This document shows, piece by piece, positions 53,912 to 64,000 of a stretch of 64,000 bases of DNA. Made by a program: the position numbers and the translations under genes. The notes under the pieces were generated by a model. It was not told where the DNA came from. It worked only from the letters and a program-made list of their open reading frames with translations, and ran no database searches. Numbering within the stretch: the stretch's first letter is position 1; each line of letters starts with the position of its first letter. This DNA comes from Biomphalaria glabrata (lineage: Eukaryota; Mollusca; Gastropoda; Planorbidae), in the NCBI RefSeq assembly GCF_947242115.1, contig NC_074716.1, positions 42,238,639-42,302,638 on the forward strand, given 5' to 3'.

Positions 53912-54050
53912 CGACGAAAAGAAAATCTTAATCGACCACCTGTGGACAACGGTTTTGCTTGCCATACATGTAGCAAAATATGTAGGTCACAGCTGGGGCT
54001 GCGTAGAGACGAGAAATACTGCATTCCTCATTAATCTCGTAGACAAGCCG
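53912..54050 (+). mobile_element. LINE 3' end, same family as 15755
   Basis: Reads RRKENLNRPPVDNGFAC, TCSKICRSQLGLRR and KYCIPH, then stop. Only the 3' tail was inserted, as is usual for 5'-truncated LINEs. Confidence 0.75.
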
Positions 54051-54312
54051 TATTATTCAGTAGTGTAAGTGATTAAAGTAATCTTCTATAATCTATTCAT
54101 TGTTTTGGTTATGTTTTATATTCCTTTTTTTAAATCTCTCTTAGTGTAAGATGGAAAGGTCACATCAAAGACTGGTCACTCTGGTTTAGGTACATGTAAT
54201 ACATACTGGGGACAAAATGGACTGGGGTGAGCTCAACAGACACTGGACAACAACCGTTAATATATTCACAATACATGCCAGGAAAATCGGGTAAGTGCTG
54301 TTGTAGTTGTTT

Positions 54313-54495
54313 TTTACAATACCTTTATTTAAGTCAGAACTTCCTGAAAGGTGGAGGGTGGAACTTAAATGCTGATCTCATAAACGGCTCTAATGATGTT
54401 CCTAGAAATTTAACAGTTGCTGTATAAAGCAGAGAAAAGAATTACAAGCTCGTTGACCACACGCGGAAAATTCTAGTTTGACCGTTATATTTCCA
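54313..54495 (+). repeat. Inverted copy of the paralogue intron segment
   Basis: Plus-strand match to the minus-strand sense of 42237-42440: TTACAATACCT.TATT, GGTGGAGGGTGGAA, GGCTCTAA, GAAAAGAATTA..AGCTCG and CCGTTATA. No signal-peptide exon or promoter block was found on either side. Confidence 0.65.
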
Positions 54496-55083
54496 GGTAA
54501 AAAAAAAAATAAAAAATAAATTTGGCAATAAATTTGAGTAGTCAGCTGTAGTGTACAGATAACTGAGTTGTTTATTAAATTTAAAGTTGCTTAAAATTTA
54601 TTGATAGATTATCTGAGCTTTGCTTGTATTTTTCAGTAAATCGAATAAAGATTGCATCTAGATTATAGATCTAGAAGTAGATCTAGATCTAGACTAGATC
54701 CTAAGAGTTCTAAACCAAAAGTCTATAATTTTAGTCTAGATCTAGTTCTAGATGTCTATATAAAATGAAACTACCAATAAATAACTGCACAATTATACAA
54801 TGCCTTCTGTAATAGTGGATAGCAGCGTTCGTACAAGGTGTCAAAATCAGGAGTTCGATACCAGTTTGAGCTGACATTTAAAAACAAAATATTTTCGTTT
54901 AAGTTGTATTAAATTTTTTGTTTTGTTTTTCTTATTTAATATGTGTAGAACGGCAACATTTCCCTGTTTGATTTCTACAACCAAGCATTAGTCTTCAAGA
55001 GATTATAAAAGAAGACCGTGTTTGAACTAGATCTAGCTCTTGCACTGTTTTGAATGAAGTACTTTACAGTTTACACACCAGCG
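54496..55083. other. Intergenic with AGATCTAGA patch
   Basis: 54655-54760 is dense in AGATCTAGA words. No gene seen. Confidence 0.45.
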
Positions 55084-55265
55084 CAGGCGGCCTTATGGGG
55101 TGGCGATTGGGGCAACCTCCCCAGGCCAGGCGCCTTAAGGGTCCCGCAATAAAGAGAATCTTTTGAATCATTAGCCACCTTCAGCCCATCGTACAAAATA
55201 TTCGTTGTCCTGATATGACACATTGACACAGCCCAGGGTCCCGCGCACTGCTAAGGCCGCCTCTG
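55084..55265. mobile_element. hAT-like MITE (GGCGGCCTTA ends), copy 2
   Basis: About 182 bp with ends GCAGGCGGCCTTA and TAAGGCCGCCTCTG. ACACCAG occurs directly left and right (seven of eight positions of a presumed 8-bp duplication). Confidence 0.75.
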
Positions 55266-57149
55266 ACACCAGGCTTGACACAGGGATTAATGTATATTTA
55301 TTTTCAATGATATTAATTTCATTTCATAAGACATCAGCATGCACAGATTAATTAATTCATTAACTCATGACGTACTTCCCCCCCTTCCCCCCCCCAGTCT
55401 TCGGGGTAGTCCTCTCTTCCTCAGACTATTGACTCTCTCAATAAATACCAAACTAACCTCCTAGTGACACCCTCCCCTACACCCCTATCTCATCACCTCT
55501 CCATACTGTAGCCAACTGGTCATCTACTAGTCTGAACTAAACACGTCAAATTTAGTGCCTGCTTAACAATTCGATGCACCTAGCACGTCTCACTTGTAAT
55601 ATCACTAATATCACCCATCAAGTCTGTTTCTTACGTACATGCTGTGTGTGCCTCTTATCAAAGTTTTGAGAAACACTCCACCAATGCTATTTAACTTGTA
55701 ACCAGTCCAACAAGTAATACTATAATAAAATGTACTACGATACCAGAGAACATAATGAAAATATCACTCTGCACATTTTGTGATTGAATGCTGCGAGTTT
55801 CTACTAAAACAGCTAAATATATCAAGGGTGATAACTACAAATCAAAATTGAATTTGACTTCCGTTACCAAAAACTTCGTCATCCATTAACTTCAAATTTT
55901 CGAAAGAAATGTTAAAAAAAAACGCGATAAGCTTGACTGCAAGGTCCATAAGTTTTTAACTTAATGTCAAAACTTTTTCTGTGGATTTATTTTTGAGATG
56001 TACTTCTTATTGTGTATTCTAGTTTGCAGTATTGTGTTTGTGCTTTTAGATTTCATGATTTCAATTCGGATTATCGAAAGTTCATATTGTCCTCAAATAT
56101 CTCCTGCTCATTTCAGAAATAGTGTCATCAGACTTGATGACTGAAAGTATAGAATTGTACTAATGTAACAATTTTACATAGTTACCATTATATAGCCAGT
56201 TACAACTGTCACGTAAGGTGTAAAAATTGTTAAGGTCATATTTGAAAAACAAGCTTGTTTATCTTTGGTTTATTTTAGATTTTTGAACAGTGTAATAGCG
56301 TTCTAAGGTCATAGATGAATATTGTTTACGAATTGTTTAAAATTAAGAAGTAATTAAGAAATTTTTAGGCGTGTTAGAAAAGTTTAAGTTTAGATAGTCT
56401 GCTTTAGTCTAGTATCACGTAGATTGTAGAGAGTAGAGATTATATGAGCAGATGTGTGAACTGTTTCGGAACCTCATTGTAAATGTATTGAAATTAAATT
56501 GTTTATTTATGATTCATCATCATAGTGATTGCAAGTTCTAGAATAAATGTTTTGTACGTATTTTATATATAATTGCTTTGTCTTAAATGTATACTTTAAA
56601 GTAGTAGCTCCAGTATCACGATATTGTTTGGGTGATCAGATATTGGATTACAGAGAACATTATAAAAAATTGAAACTTTTCTAACTTCACTTACAATCTA
56701 AGCAATCGTATTGTCTGATACAAAAATAAATTGCGGCTTGTTATTATAGTCACATGTAACCAACATGTTAGTCCAACTCAGATTTATTTAAATTATTTGT
56801 ATTTTAAAATAGCTCCTCTCCCAGTCCGAAGTGATGATATTAAATAAGAATATTTGAAAGGAGTTACAAAAGGGAAACAACTTACAATGCCCATATCAAC
56901 TTACAATGACTGAGGCAGCTTACAGTATATGAACTGGTTACAATACCAGAAATGTCAAGTGGTGTGTGATTTTATATTGGGTTTATTGCAACTTAACTTA
57001 TCACGAATACTGATTTGGATTCTTGCTGCCTGGGTCGTACAATAGAAATTCTTCTTTTTTTCTTCTGAACTTTTCTTCCATTATTCTTTTCTCTGACTTC
57101 CTTTCTTCCCATGTCTTTGTGTCTTGTACTTGTTGTGGAGCTTACATCC
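55266..57149. other. AT-rich intergenic, no gene seen
   Basis: Longest stretch with no recognised element. AATAAA at 56541 follows T-rich sequence and could belong to an unseen transcript. No exon supported on either strand. Confidence 0.35.
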
Positions 57150-57174
57150 CACGTGACGTCAGGTCACCGGAAGT
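57150..57174 (+). promoter_or_regulatory. Clustered E-box, CRE, half-site and ETS motifs
   Basis: Overlapping CACGTG (57150-57155), TGACGTCA (57154-57161), AGGTCA (57161-57166) and CCGGAAGT (57167-57174). Such a cluster is typical of animal promoters, and GTGAGA at 57189-57194 could be a splice donor. The next gene on this strand starts coding at 60374 after an acceptor. The link is inference. Confidence 0.35.
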
Positions 57175-57711
57175 CTAATTACCTCGGTGAGAAATGCTAT
57201 TATTCTAGCCAGTCACCTCCCCTGACTCAAGGGAATGAACTCTTTATGCTGATACAAAACTTGATCCTTCAAGACTTGTGAAAAGAAAACAGGAAACAAA
57301 CAACAACAAATACAAGAAACCCAGATCTAGATTTTTTTGGTCATGGTCTTTAGCTTCCTTTCCATTTGTCTTTGACTTGTCTAATGGAAACTTAGTTTTT
57401 CTAGAGTTTTTATTGCAAGTTCAATGTTTACATTAATATGTGTGTTTCTGTTCTTATTGGTGATTTTCAAAATAATCTAAACAATGAATGATGCTAAATT
57501 GAATTTTAATGCTGACAAAAAAAAAAAGAATTTAAATAAAATTATCAAAAACATTTTTTAAAACACCGCCGATACACCATAAAACTAGATTTTTATAGAT
57601 TTTTCTCTATAGATGAAAACTATTTTTAAGGGAAATGTGTGTGGAACTTTATCTGTGTTTATTTACAGATGAGTGAGGATCATCACCTTCATCTTCGCCT
57701 ATCACTTAGTC

Positions 57712-59165
57712 CAGGGGTGGGCAACATTTTTGTATCGAGGGCCGCATTAAAAAGTTTGGGAATGGGGGTCCACATTTTAGAAAGATCTTAGAAATATCTT
57801 AGATCTTAGATCTTATCTTAGAAAGATAAGCTTGCTGTGTAGAATGTCTATTACTTCATATATACACTGTAATACGATTTTTTTTAAATTGCTGTTGTCC
57901 TTTTATATCACAATATCCCCACAAATTTACAGTTGTACTTAACCCAAAATGTGCAGTATTTTACTTTTTACACTCGTGCATAATGTTTCTTAACTATGAA
58001 ACTATCTTACTAGTTGTTACCCCTGTGACTGCTGTCCAATTACAGTCAGTCAACATTGACCAGTGATTATACTTGTTTAGTTTCCACAAAAAAATTCTTG
58101 CTCACTGAATGAGACAATTTATGTTCCGGAAGTTAAATGTCGGAACGAGCGAAGCCTGCCCTTGTGGAGCATCGCCAGAGAATGCTGACCATATCCTTCA
58201 ATGGTGCATACTAAATCAAGAGACCCGAACAAGACTTTCCAAAGACTATTCGGAGAACTGCCTGATCTGAAAACCACTGCGCGGTTCATCTCAGATATAG
58301 GATTACTGATCTGAACCCTCCAAAATGTAAAATGAGAACGAAGAAGAAGAACTGATGTATGTGTACCCAAGTAGTGTGAACAGCAGCAAAGTTTTTTAAG
58401 TGTGGAAATACAGCTTCTGGCACCCATGAGGCTCATGTCCTCTGGAGCTGAATCGGCTTCTCTTAATAAGTGGTGTACTTTTAATCATTTCTCTAAAGAT
58501 AGTTTCACCTTTCAGCAAAGGAAAAGGACAAAAAGTTTTGTTTTGCTTGCCTTTAGAAATTGTTGTTTGAAAAGATTTAACAGGCATATGTAAGGAATCA
58601 ATTGCAATAGCAATGATACAAAACATGAAATTTTGTTTTCCACTCTTCATTAGAAATATTGGTAACAAGGTCACAGTCATTGTCCTTTAAGTAACATAAC
58701 AATTTCATCCTTGAGATATTATATTCCATGCTAAGCTAGCGGATACATTGGATTATTTATTCATAAAATCAAAACTATCCCTGGCTTTAGTAAGTTTATG
58801 TGTGCGCTTTTGGTATTTTAATGTTGAAATTTAATGCAGCTTTGTGCAATCTTTCCTGTTTCAAGTTTATGGTTCTCAGTCAAAGATCGAGCTCCATCAT
58901 TTGTTACACTTGCCATCTTGTTCCAAGTCATACATTGTGTCTTGAATTGAGTGTATTAATGTATAGCCAATAAGCATAATCTTCGTTTACTTAATCTTTT
59001 TATAATGAGACAGTTTCAATAATTTATATAGATATTTTTTTCTATATTTTATATTTGCATTTTTATATACTGTGGGCACACCTGATTTCTGTAGGTGTTG
59101 GCGGGCCGCAAAAAACACCTCGGCGGGCCGAATGTGGCCCCCGGGCCGTAATTTGCCCACCCCTG
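57712..59165 (-). mobile_element. Decayed hAT transposon with nested LINE tail
   Basis: Ends CAGGGGTGGGCAACATTTTT and AATTTGCCCACCCCTG are inverse complements typical of hAT. Minus-strand transposase relics include VTNDGARSLT (about 58905-58930), a LVTNISNEEWKTKF-like piece (about 58640-58680), and FQTTISKG with FCPFPLLKG (58500-58570). Frames are broken. The octamers outside the ends (ACTTAGTC, ATGTGTTG) do not match, perhaps because the right flank was rebuilt by minisatellite expansion. Confidence 0.8.
58118..58345 (+). mobile_element. LINE C-terminal fragment with CPCG zinc motif
   Basis: Plus-strand KLNVGTSEACPCGASPEN, then ADHILQWCILNQETRTRLS, with a few stops afterwards, ending near GAACGAAGAAGAAGAAC, a simple tail. 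This zinc-binding C-terminus is common in LINEs with a reverse transcriptase followed by RNase H-like sequence. Inserted in the hAT. Confidence 0.7.
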
Positions 59166-60054
59166 ATGTGTTGACCGCCTTTCCTATTGAACAGTTGGTG
59201 CACCACCCATGATCTGTTGACCGCCTTTCCTATTGAACAGTTGGGGCACCACCCATGATCTGTTGACCGCCATTCCTATTTAACAGTTGGTGCACCACCC
59301 ATGATCTATAGACCGCCTTTCCTATTGAACAGTTGGGGCACCACCTATGATCTGTTGACCACCTTTCCTATTGAACAGTTGGTGTACCACCCATGATCTG
59401 TTGACCGCCTTTCCTATTGAACAGTTGGGCACCACCTATGATCTGTTGACCGCCTTTCCTTTGAACAGTTGGGGCACTACCCATGATCTATAGACCGCCA
59501 TTCCTATTGAACAGTTGGGGCACCACCTATGATCTGTTGACCGCCTTTCCTATTGAACAGTTGGTGCACCACCCATGATCTGTTGACCGCCTTTCCTATT
59601 GAACAGTTGGTGCACCACCCATGATCTGTTGACCGCCTTTCCTATTGAACAGTTGGGGCACCACCTATGATCTGTTGACCACCTTTCCTATTGAACAGTT
59701 GGGGCACCACCCATGATCTGTTGACCGAATTTCCTATTGAATAGTTGGGGCACCACCTATGATCTGTTGACCACCTTTCCTATTGAACAGTTGGGGCACC
59801 ACCCATGATCTGTTGACCGCCATTCCTATTGAACAGTTGGGGCACCACCTATGATCTGTTGACCGCCTTTCCTATTGAACAGTTGGTGCACCACCCATGA
59901 TCTGTTGACCGCCATTCCTATTGAACAGTTGGAGCACCACCCATGATCAATAGACCGCCATTCTTATTGAACAGTTGGGGCACCACCTATGATCTGTTGA
60001 CCGCCTTTCCTATTGAACAGTTGGGGCACTACCCATGATCTGTTGAGCGCCTTT
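59166..60054. repeat. 46-bp minisatellite, about 19 units
   Basis: Unit TGATCTGTTGACCGCCTTTC, then CTATTGAACAGTTGGGGCAC and CACCCA. Variants CCCATGATC/CCTATGATC, CTGTTG/CTATAG, TTTCC/ATTCC and GGTGC/GGGGC recur in patterns that suggest multi-unit duplications. It begins exactly at the hAT terminus. Unit spacing and absence of unique spacers exclude a CRISPR array. Confidence 0.96.
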
Positions 60055-60369
60055 CTTTGTTTCTCTCCGTCTTTTTTCTTTGGATGGAATTTCATCCAAT
60101 GACATTCCTGTTCATTCTTTAACGTTTTTTACTGGCACTGTTCCCTGAAGGAATGTCTTTGCCAGCCCTTAGCACCTTGTGATACGGCCATAAAATTTTA
60201 GTTTGCATTAAAGTAGTTAGCATGTCATCGTGGGGCCCAGTTACCGTTGTAATCCTGTTTCTAATAATTGTCATGACTGATCCAAACTAATTGATACAAT
60301 TACACTTCGTATTATCTTTGTTTTTATTAATAATTATTTTTTATATAATTTTCTTGTTTCATAATGCAG
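60055..60369 (+). other. 5' flank/intron before the coiled-coil gene
   Basis: T-rich tract ending TAATGCAG at 60369 is a plausible 3' splice site, so an upstream non-coding exon is likely. A short dispersed motif (TGATCCAAACTAATTGATAC) lies at 60280-60300. Confidence 0.4.
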
Positions 60370-60373
60370 TGTC

Positions 60374-63300
60374 ATGTCTGCTGGCATTCTGATTTCTCTG
60401 GTGGCGTATGGTCTTCTCACGTCTGCTAGCAGGAAGCCGATGGTCGTCTGCGAGTCTGTCAAGAACGAGCTGGTTCCCGCCTCTTCCGAGTCTTGCCCTT
60501 GGCAGTTCGTGATGTCTGACTTGGCTCACCGTTTGAGACTCATCGAGATGGCCTTCAAAGAGCAAGTCGTCGCAAGGGAGGTAACCGAGCGCTAGTGATG
60601 TGTGTTAATGGTAACGAGTTTCTTGCCCCTGGCCAAAGTCTGAGCTGTATTGTCCTTAGCAAAAAGTTAAATCAATATTTCTGTGTTATGGCCGTAGCTC
60701 GGGTGAGTTACATCTTTTATTTTTGGCAATAATTAAAAAAAAAGTAACCCTATAGTTTTCTCTTTCGGCCGGAATCACAATAAATATACTAATAGTTTCA
60801 GAACAATCTACATATTTTATCACTGCTGGTGTTATTGGGAGTTTGATCGTAGCACCAGACAGATACTTAAATAACCTTTGTAGGCATATAACGGAACTTT
60901 GACACCAATCTTTCTTTAAACAATATAAGCTTGAATTTTATTCAAAAATATTTCCTGCTTTTAGATGTAAATGTATAAGATCCATTAAAGTAATAGGAAG
61001 CGATATGCTTACTGGCTAAGATTTGGCTACTGAACCGAGGGATACATGTTCGAATCTTGGTAAAGACTGGGATTTTTGCTTTCGGGATCTTTAAGGCGCC
61101 TGAGTCCACCCAGTTCTGATGGGTTTCCGACATAAGTTGATTGTGTCCCTCGTATCATGTCTCTGCCTTCAACTGTTTTTCATCAGCGGTGAGCCCCCCC
61201 CCCCCTATTCCTTTTGTTCCTCTCATCTACATAAATTTTAATCCAGTGTTGGGTCTACATCAGAATTCATCCGCCTAGACAAACACACATAAACACTCCA
61301 TATCAATCACATTAGAGCTTCTGTATTTTGTAAAGTTAAATGGTTTAAAAAATGCTAGATGCTAGATGCTATGCGTGAGTTTGAAGACCCATTTTATAAA
61401 ACTTTCATTATATATATGTAGAATGCGTACTCGGGAGCATGTCATGTACCGCCGTGCATAGTAAAATGTGAAAAAAAAAAAAAAAGCAAGATAATCTCTG
61501 CACCATCCATAATATACAGGCTCAGGGTCACGTGGTTGGATTTACGAGAGACTCAAGAGAGTAGGCCTATTTATGGGTTGTTTAAAAATATGACCACATG
61601 CACATTACTCTGGGCTTAGGAAATTGCATTTTTATTTAGGTTTTTAAAAAGAAGATTGGAGTCTCTATAAAAATGCTGCTCAACGCCTCCTCTTTCGTAA
61701 ATCCGGCCCTGCCAAGTCAGGTTTTATAAATAAAAATCATCAGCATTCACTGCAAGATGCTGTTAGGATCCATATCTCATACTTCCCTTCTTGTTGTGTT
61801 TTAAATGTTTCTCTTCGCTTGCCTCCCTTTGTCTATTTCTATCTATGAACCAAACCTTAATGCCGTTGCAGTATTTAATAATCTTGAAATCTAGATTCTG
61901 GAAGGGTCACAATTACTAGATCTATGTCTTGCCTACAAAGTGATTGGTACATTTTATGGCGGAACTGGCATACTTTTAATTCTATATATGCTATATTAAT
62001 ACTTTGTCGTTAAATGGATAAATACGACAGATTATATTTATTATGAATTCAACTCGTGTTTGGATTTCTGTCCACAGATAATAGCCGCAGAAGTGAACAA
62101 TCAAACTTATTCCAACTTGGAGCTGGAACGGAAACTAGACAATTTTACCTACACGATCAAACTTCTATCAGACAAGATAGACAAGCTGAGTGATCAGATA
62201 TCTGAAGTGTCTTCCAGGCTGTATTCCGATGGTAAGTACTGGATATGTCTTTTCATTTTAAATATATAGTGGTAAAATTTTTTATGTAATCTGATGGTCA
62301 TTATTATGTATGTTATTAGTCTGATAATTTAGAGAAGGTATTCTAGTGGTGAGTAGTGCTTTTGCTTTTATATTTGAATGGTGAGTACTTGTGGATTTTT
62401 ATTATTCTGATAATTTAATGTAAGGCTGATATTTAGTAACAGATGACTTGATATTTTCGGATGTATTATTTTGATATCAACAATGTGATCCTTTTCTGAT
62501 GTTTGGTGATGTCTTTTAATCTATTGTAATGTATTGCGTTGTGTTTTAAAATGATGGAGAATTGTTTGTATTATGATTTTAAAAAAGTAAATATAGATCT
62601 GTATGTCAATAGAATCTGATGGTTATTAGAAAATACGAATAGGTTTATATCCTGGGAAGAAACTGATTAGACCAGAGAACGAGACAACCCATAATGGTGG
62701 CTAAAAAGGTCGGAAGAAATTCATTTTAGCACAGTGTATACCCATATATAAAAATAAGGTGGCCAGATAAGATAACCTACGAGGAAGTGCTGCGAAAAGC
62801 AGGGTGCCAGGACATCCGCTGTGTTATCAGTAGCAGACGCCTTGGCTGGCTTGGTCACATTCATAGAATGCCAGAAGGTCGACTTCCACAAGACATTCTG
62901 TATAGTGATCTAACAGGAGGCAGGGAAGCCGCTGGTCGCCCACATTTACGTCATACGGATGTATGTAAAGTTTGTAAACGCGACATGAAGCCCTTCAAAA
63001 TCGAGACTACCAGCTGGGAAAAAGTGGCACTGGATGGATCCACATGGAGAGAGAGCTTAAAGGAAGGCTCTTGGATTGTAGATGCCATACACAGCTGTAG
63101 TAGAAAGAAGGGTGAAAAGGCAAAGACGCCTGGTGATTACATATGACCAACCTGTGACCGCAGCTGTGCATCAAGGATTGGCCTCTTTAGTCAGACACAA
63201 AGTTACAAAGGGAAAAGATCGTCTCTCGAAACGTAAAATAGTATACCCAGACAGAACGACACGGTGCAAACTTTAGCTTTTTCAGGGCAAATTATCCTTC

Positions 63301-63688
63301 TAGGTTTCAAACGTCAGTGGAAGCGGTTTCGCATAACGTTTACGAGTGCCCCTACTCCATGACCTTAAGTGGAAGGGGGGGGGAAGTATTTTGAATGTCT
63401 TTCAATTTGTATTGGACATTCAAAGCACTACGCTGTACTGTCTACGTTCTGATCAGGGTAGGATTGGATGAGAAGTCTTTTGTGTCCTAAAACCAATATG
63501 ATTTTTTTTATGTTTTCTATTTTCCTTCAGAATTGAAGATTATTATAACTGAGCCAAAACTTTCCCGTGGGACGTTGGAGAGTCGAGGCGGGCTAGAAAC
63601 TGGGACCAAACAGACGACAGTTCTGACCGCATACCTGCACATTTTGTTGCACTGGGATGGTCGAAATCTTGTTAGGCTTTCATTGTGA
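60374..63688 (+). CDS. Secreted coiled-coil protein, three coding exons (172 aa)
   Basis: Coding exons 60374-60580, 62078-62231 and 63531-63688. Splice sites: donor GTAACC at 60581, acceptor TCCACAG before 62078, donor GTAAGT at 62232, acceptor TTCCTTCAG before 63531; phases 0 and 1 keep the frame open. Exon 1 encodes a signal peptide (MSAGILISLVAYGLLTSAS), two cysteines (residues 26 and 41) and the start of a helix (MSDLAHRLRLIEMAFKEQVV). Exon 2 continues with heptad-like sequence (LERKLDNFTYTIKLLSDKID, LSDQISEVSSRL) and N-glycosylation sites NQT and NFT. Exon 3 (ELKIIITEPKLSRGTLE..) ends in LVRLSL. It resembles the N-terminal, oligomerising part of secreted lectin-like molluscan proteins, but no lectin, fibrinogen or C1q domain is present within the window, so no such function is assigned. 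A SINE lies in intron 1 and a LINE fragment in intron 2. Confidence 0.7.
60993..61160 (+). mobile_element. tRNA-derived SINE in intron 1 of the coiled-coil gene
   Basis: Degraded head (GCTTACTGGCTAAGATTTGG), B box GTTCGAATCTT, then GGCGCCTGAGTCCACCCAGT and a truncated body. Confidence 0.75.
62750..63270 (+). mobile_element. LINE ORF2 C-terminal fragment in intron 2
   Basis: Open over about 119 codons: VLRKAGCQDIRCVISSRRLG, WLGHIHRMPEGRLPQDILYS, DVCKRDMKPF-like, SWEKVALDGSTWRESLKEGS. A degraded finger follows (CDRSCASRIGLFS). It is the region after the reverse transcriptase, same strand as the host gene, 5'-truncated, and less decayed than the other LINE pieces here. Confidence 0.85.
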
Positions 63689-64000
63689 CTAGTAGATATT
63701 GGCTTTGAAAAACTAGATAGATTGTAGTGGACATTATGTTGAACTAGGACGTTGAGTGGTCAGCACAGATCGATACCATGCGTTCAATGTTATGTTACAA
63801 AAAATGTAAATATAAAATATTACAATATCAAATTACTAATTGACTAGTGAAATCTGAATCACAGTTTAAACACAGCTGTCAATATTGAATTCTAAGATTT
63901 TCTTTAGTTAAAATGATTACACTTTTAGATAATTTATAGTATATTCATACAAAATTAAAATTTTGCTTAAAAAATAAGTTTAATATGTCATTTAAGGTGT
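63689..64000 (+). other. 3' flank of the coiled-coil gene
   Basis: AT-rich sequence with no canonical AATAAA. Either the poly(A) site lies beyond the window, a variant signal is used, or the last exon is mis-modelled. Confidence 0.4.

Noticed and set aside
59166-60054. Regular array that could suggest CRISPR
   Set aside because: Units are contiguous 46-bp tandem copies with no unique spacers, in an animal genome with introns and LINEs. It is a minisatellite.

Overview
The window is AT-rich, repeat-dense, intron-containing animal DNA. The SINE family, the many AGATCT-rich stretches and the mix of hAT, Helitron and LINE relics suggest a freshwater pulmonate gastropod, probably a planorbid such as Biomphalaria or Bulinus. 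That assignment is inference from recalled repeat style; no alignment was run. Most of the 64 kb is transposable-element debris. I can support four host genes, one host retropseudogene, relics of a fifth gene and one nearly pristine LTR retroelement.

Host genes. Three minus-strand paralogues (coding exons 11026-11457, 29501-29857, 41296-41670) encode small secreted proteins. All share the same signal peptide and acidic pro-region (AETEEDFARR type), while the Gly/Val/Leu/Pro-rich C-terminal parts differ. In each, the ATG directly follows a 3' splice site. Further upstream on the same strand (about 14341-14625, 35159-35430 and 43071-43320) lies a conserved block with a TATA box at the same place. 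I read this as a tandem gene family with untranslated first exons, a shared promoter and introns of about 2.9, 5.2 and 1.4 kb that differ mainly by inserted transposons. Relics of another member lie at about 39790-39950 and 40770-40876. At the right end, a plus-strand gene (60374-63688, three coding exons) encodes a secreted coiled-coil protein of 172 residues. A ribosomal protein L31 retropseudogene lies at 50650-50988.

Mobile DNA, left to right. Three copies of a non-autonomous DNA transposon with CATGGGCGTAGCCAGG ends and 8-bp target duplications (2220, 5555-7610, 36200-38171) carry arrays of about 112-bp modules. One copy is inserted in or beside a decayed hAT transposon (from 4286). Several LINE fragments are present (13.3, 15.8, 19.2, 19.6, 33.2, 46-47, 53.9, 58.1 and 62.8 kb). 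A Ty3/gypsy-type retroelement at 19803-27989 has two apparently identical 362-bp LTRs and integrase encoded upstream of reverse transcriptase (Gmr1-like order); it sits inside a LINE reverse-transcriptase domain. Other elements are a fold-back element (32281-32910), a non-autonomous Helitron (44948-46088), a hAT with perfect 8-bp target duplications (48188-49858), another hAT (57712-59165) next to a 46-bp minisatellite (59166-60054), about nine tRNA-derived SINE copies, and an 81-bp MITE present three times.

The most interesting items are the secreted-peptide gene family with its conserved promoter blocks and the Gmr1-like retroelement. Neither was tested by database search.
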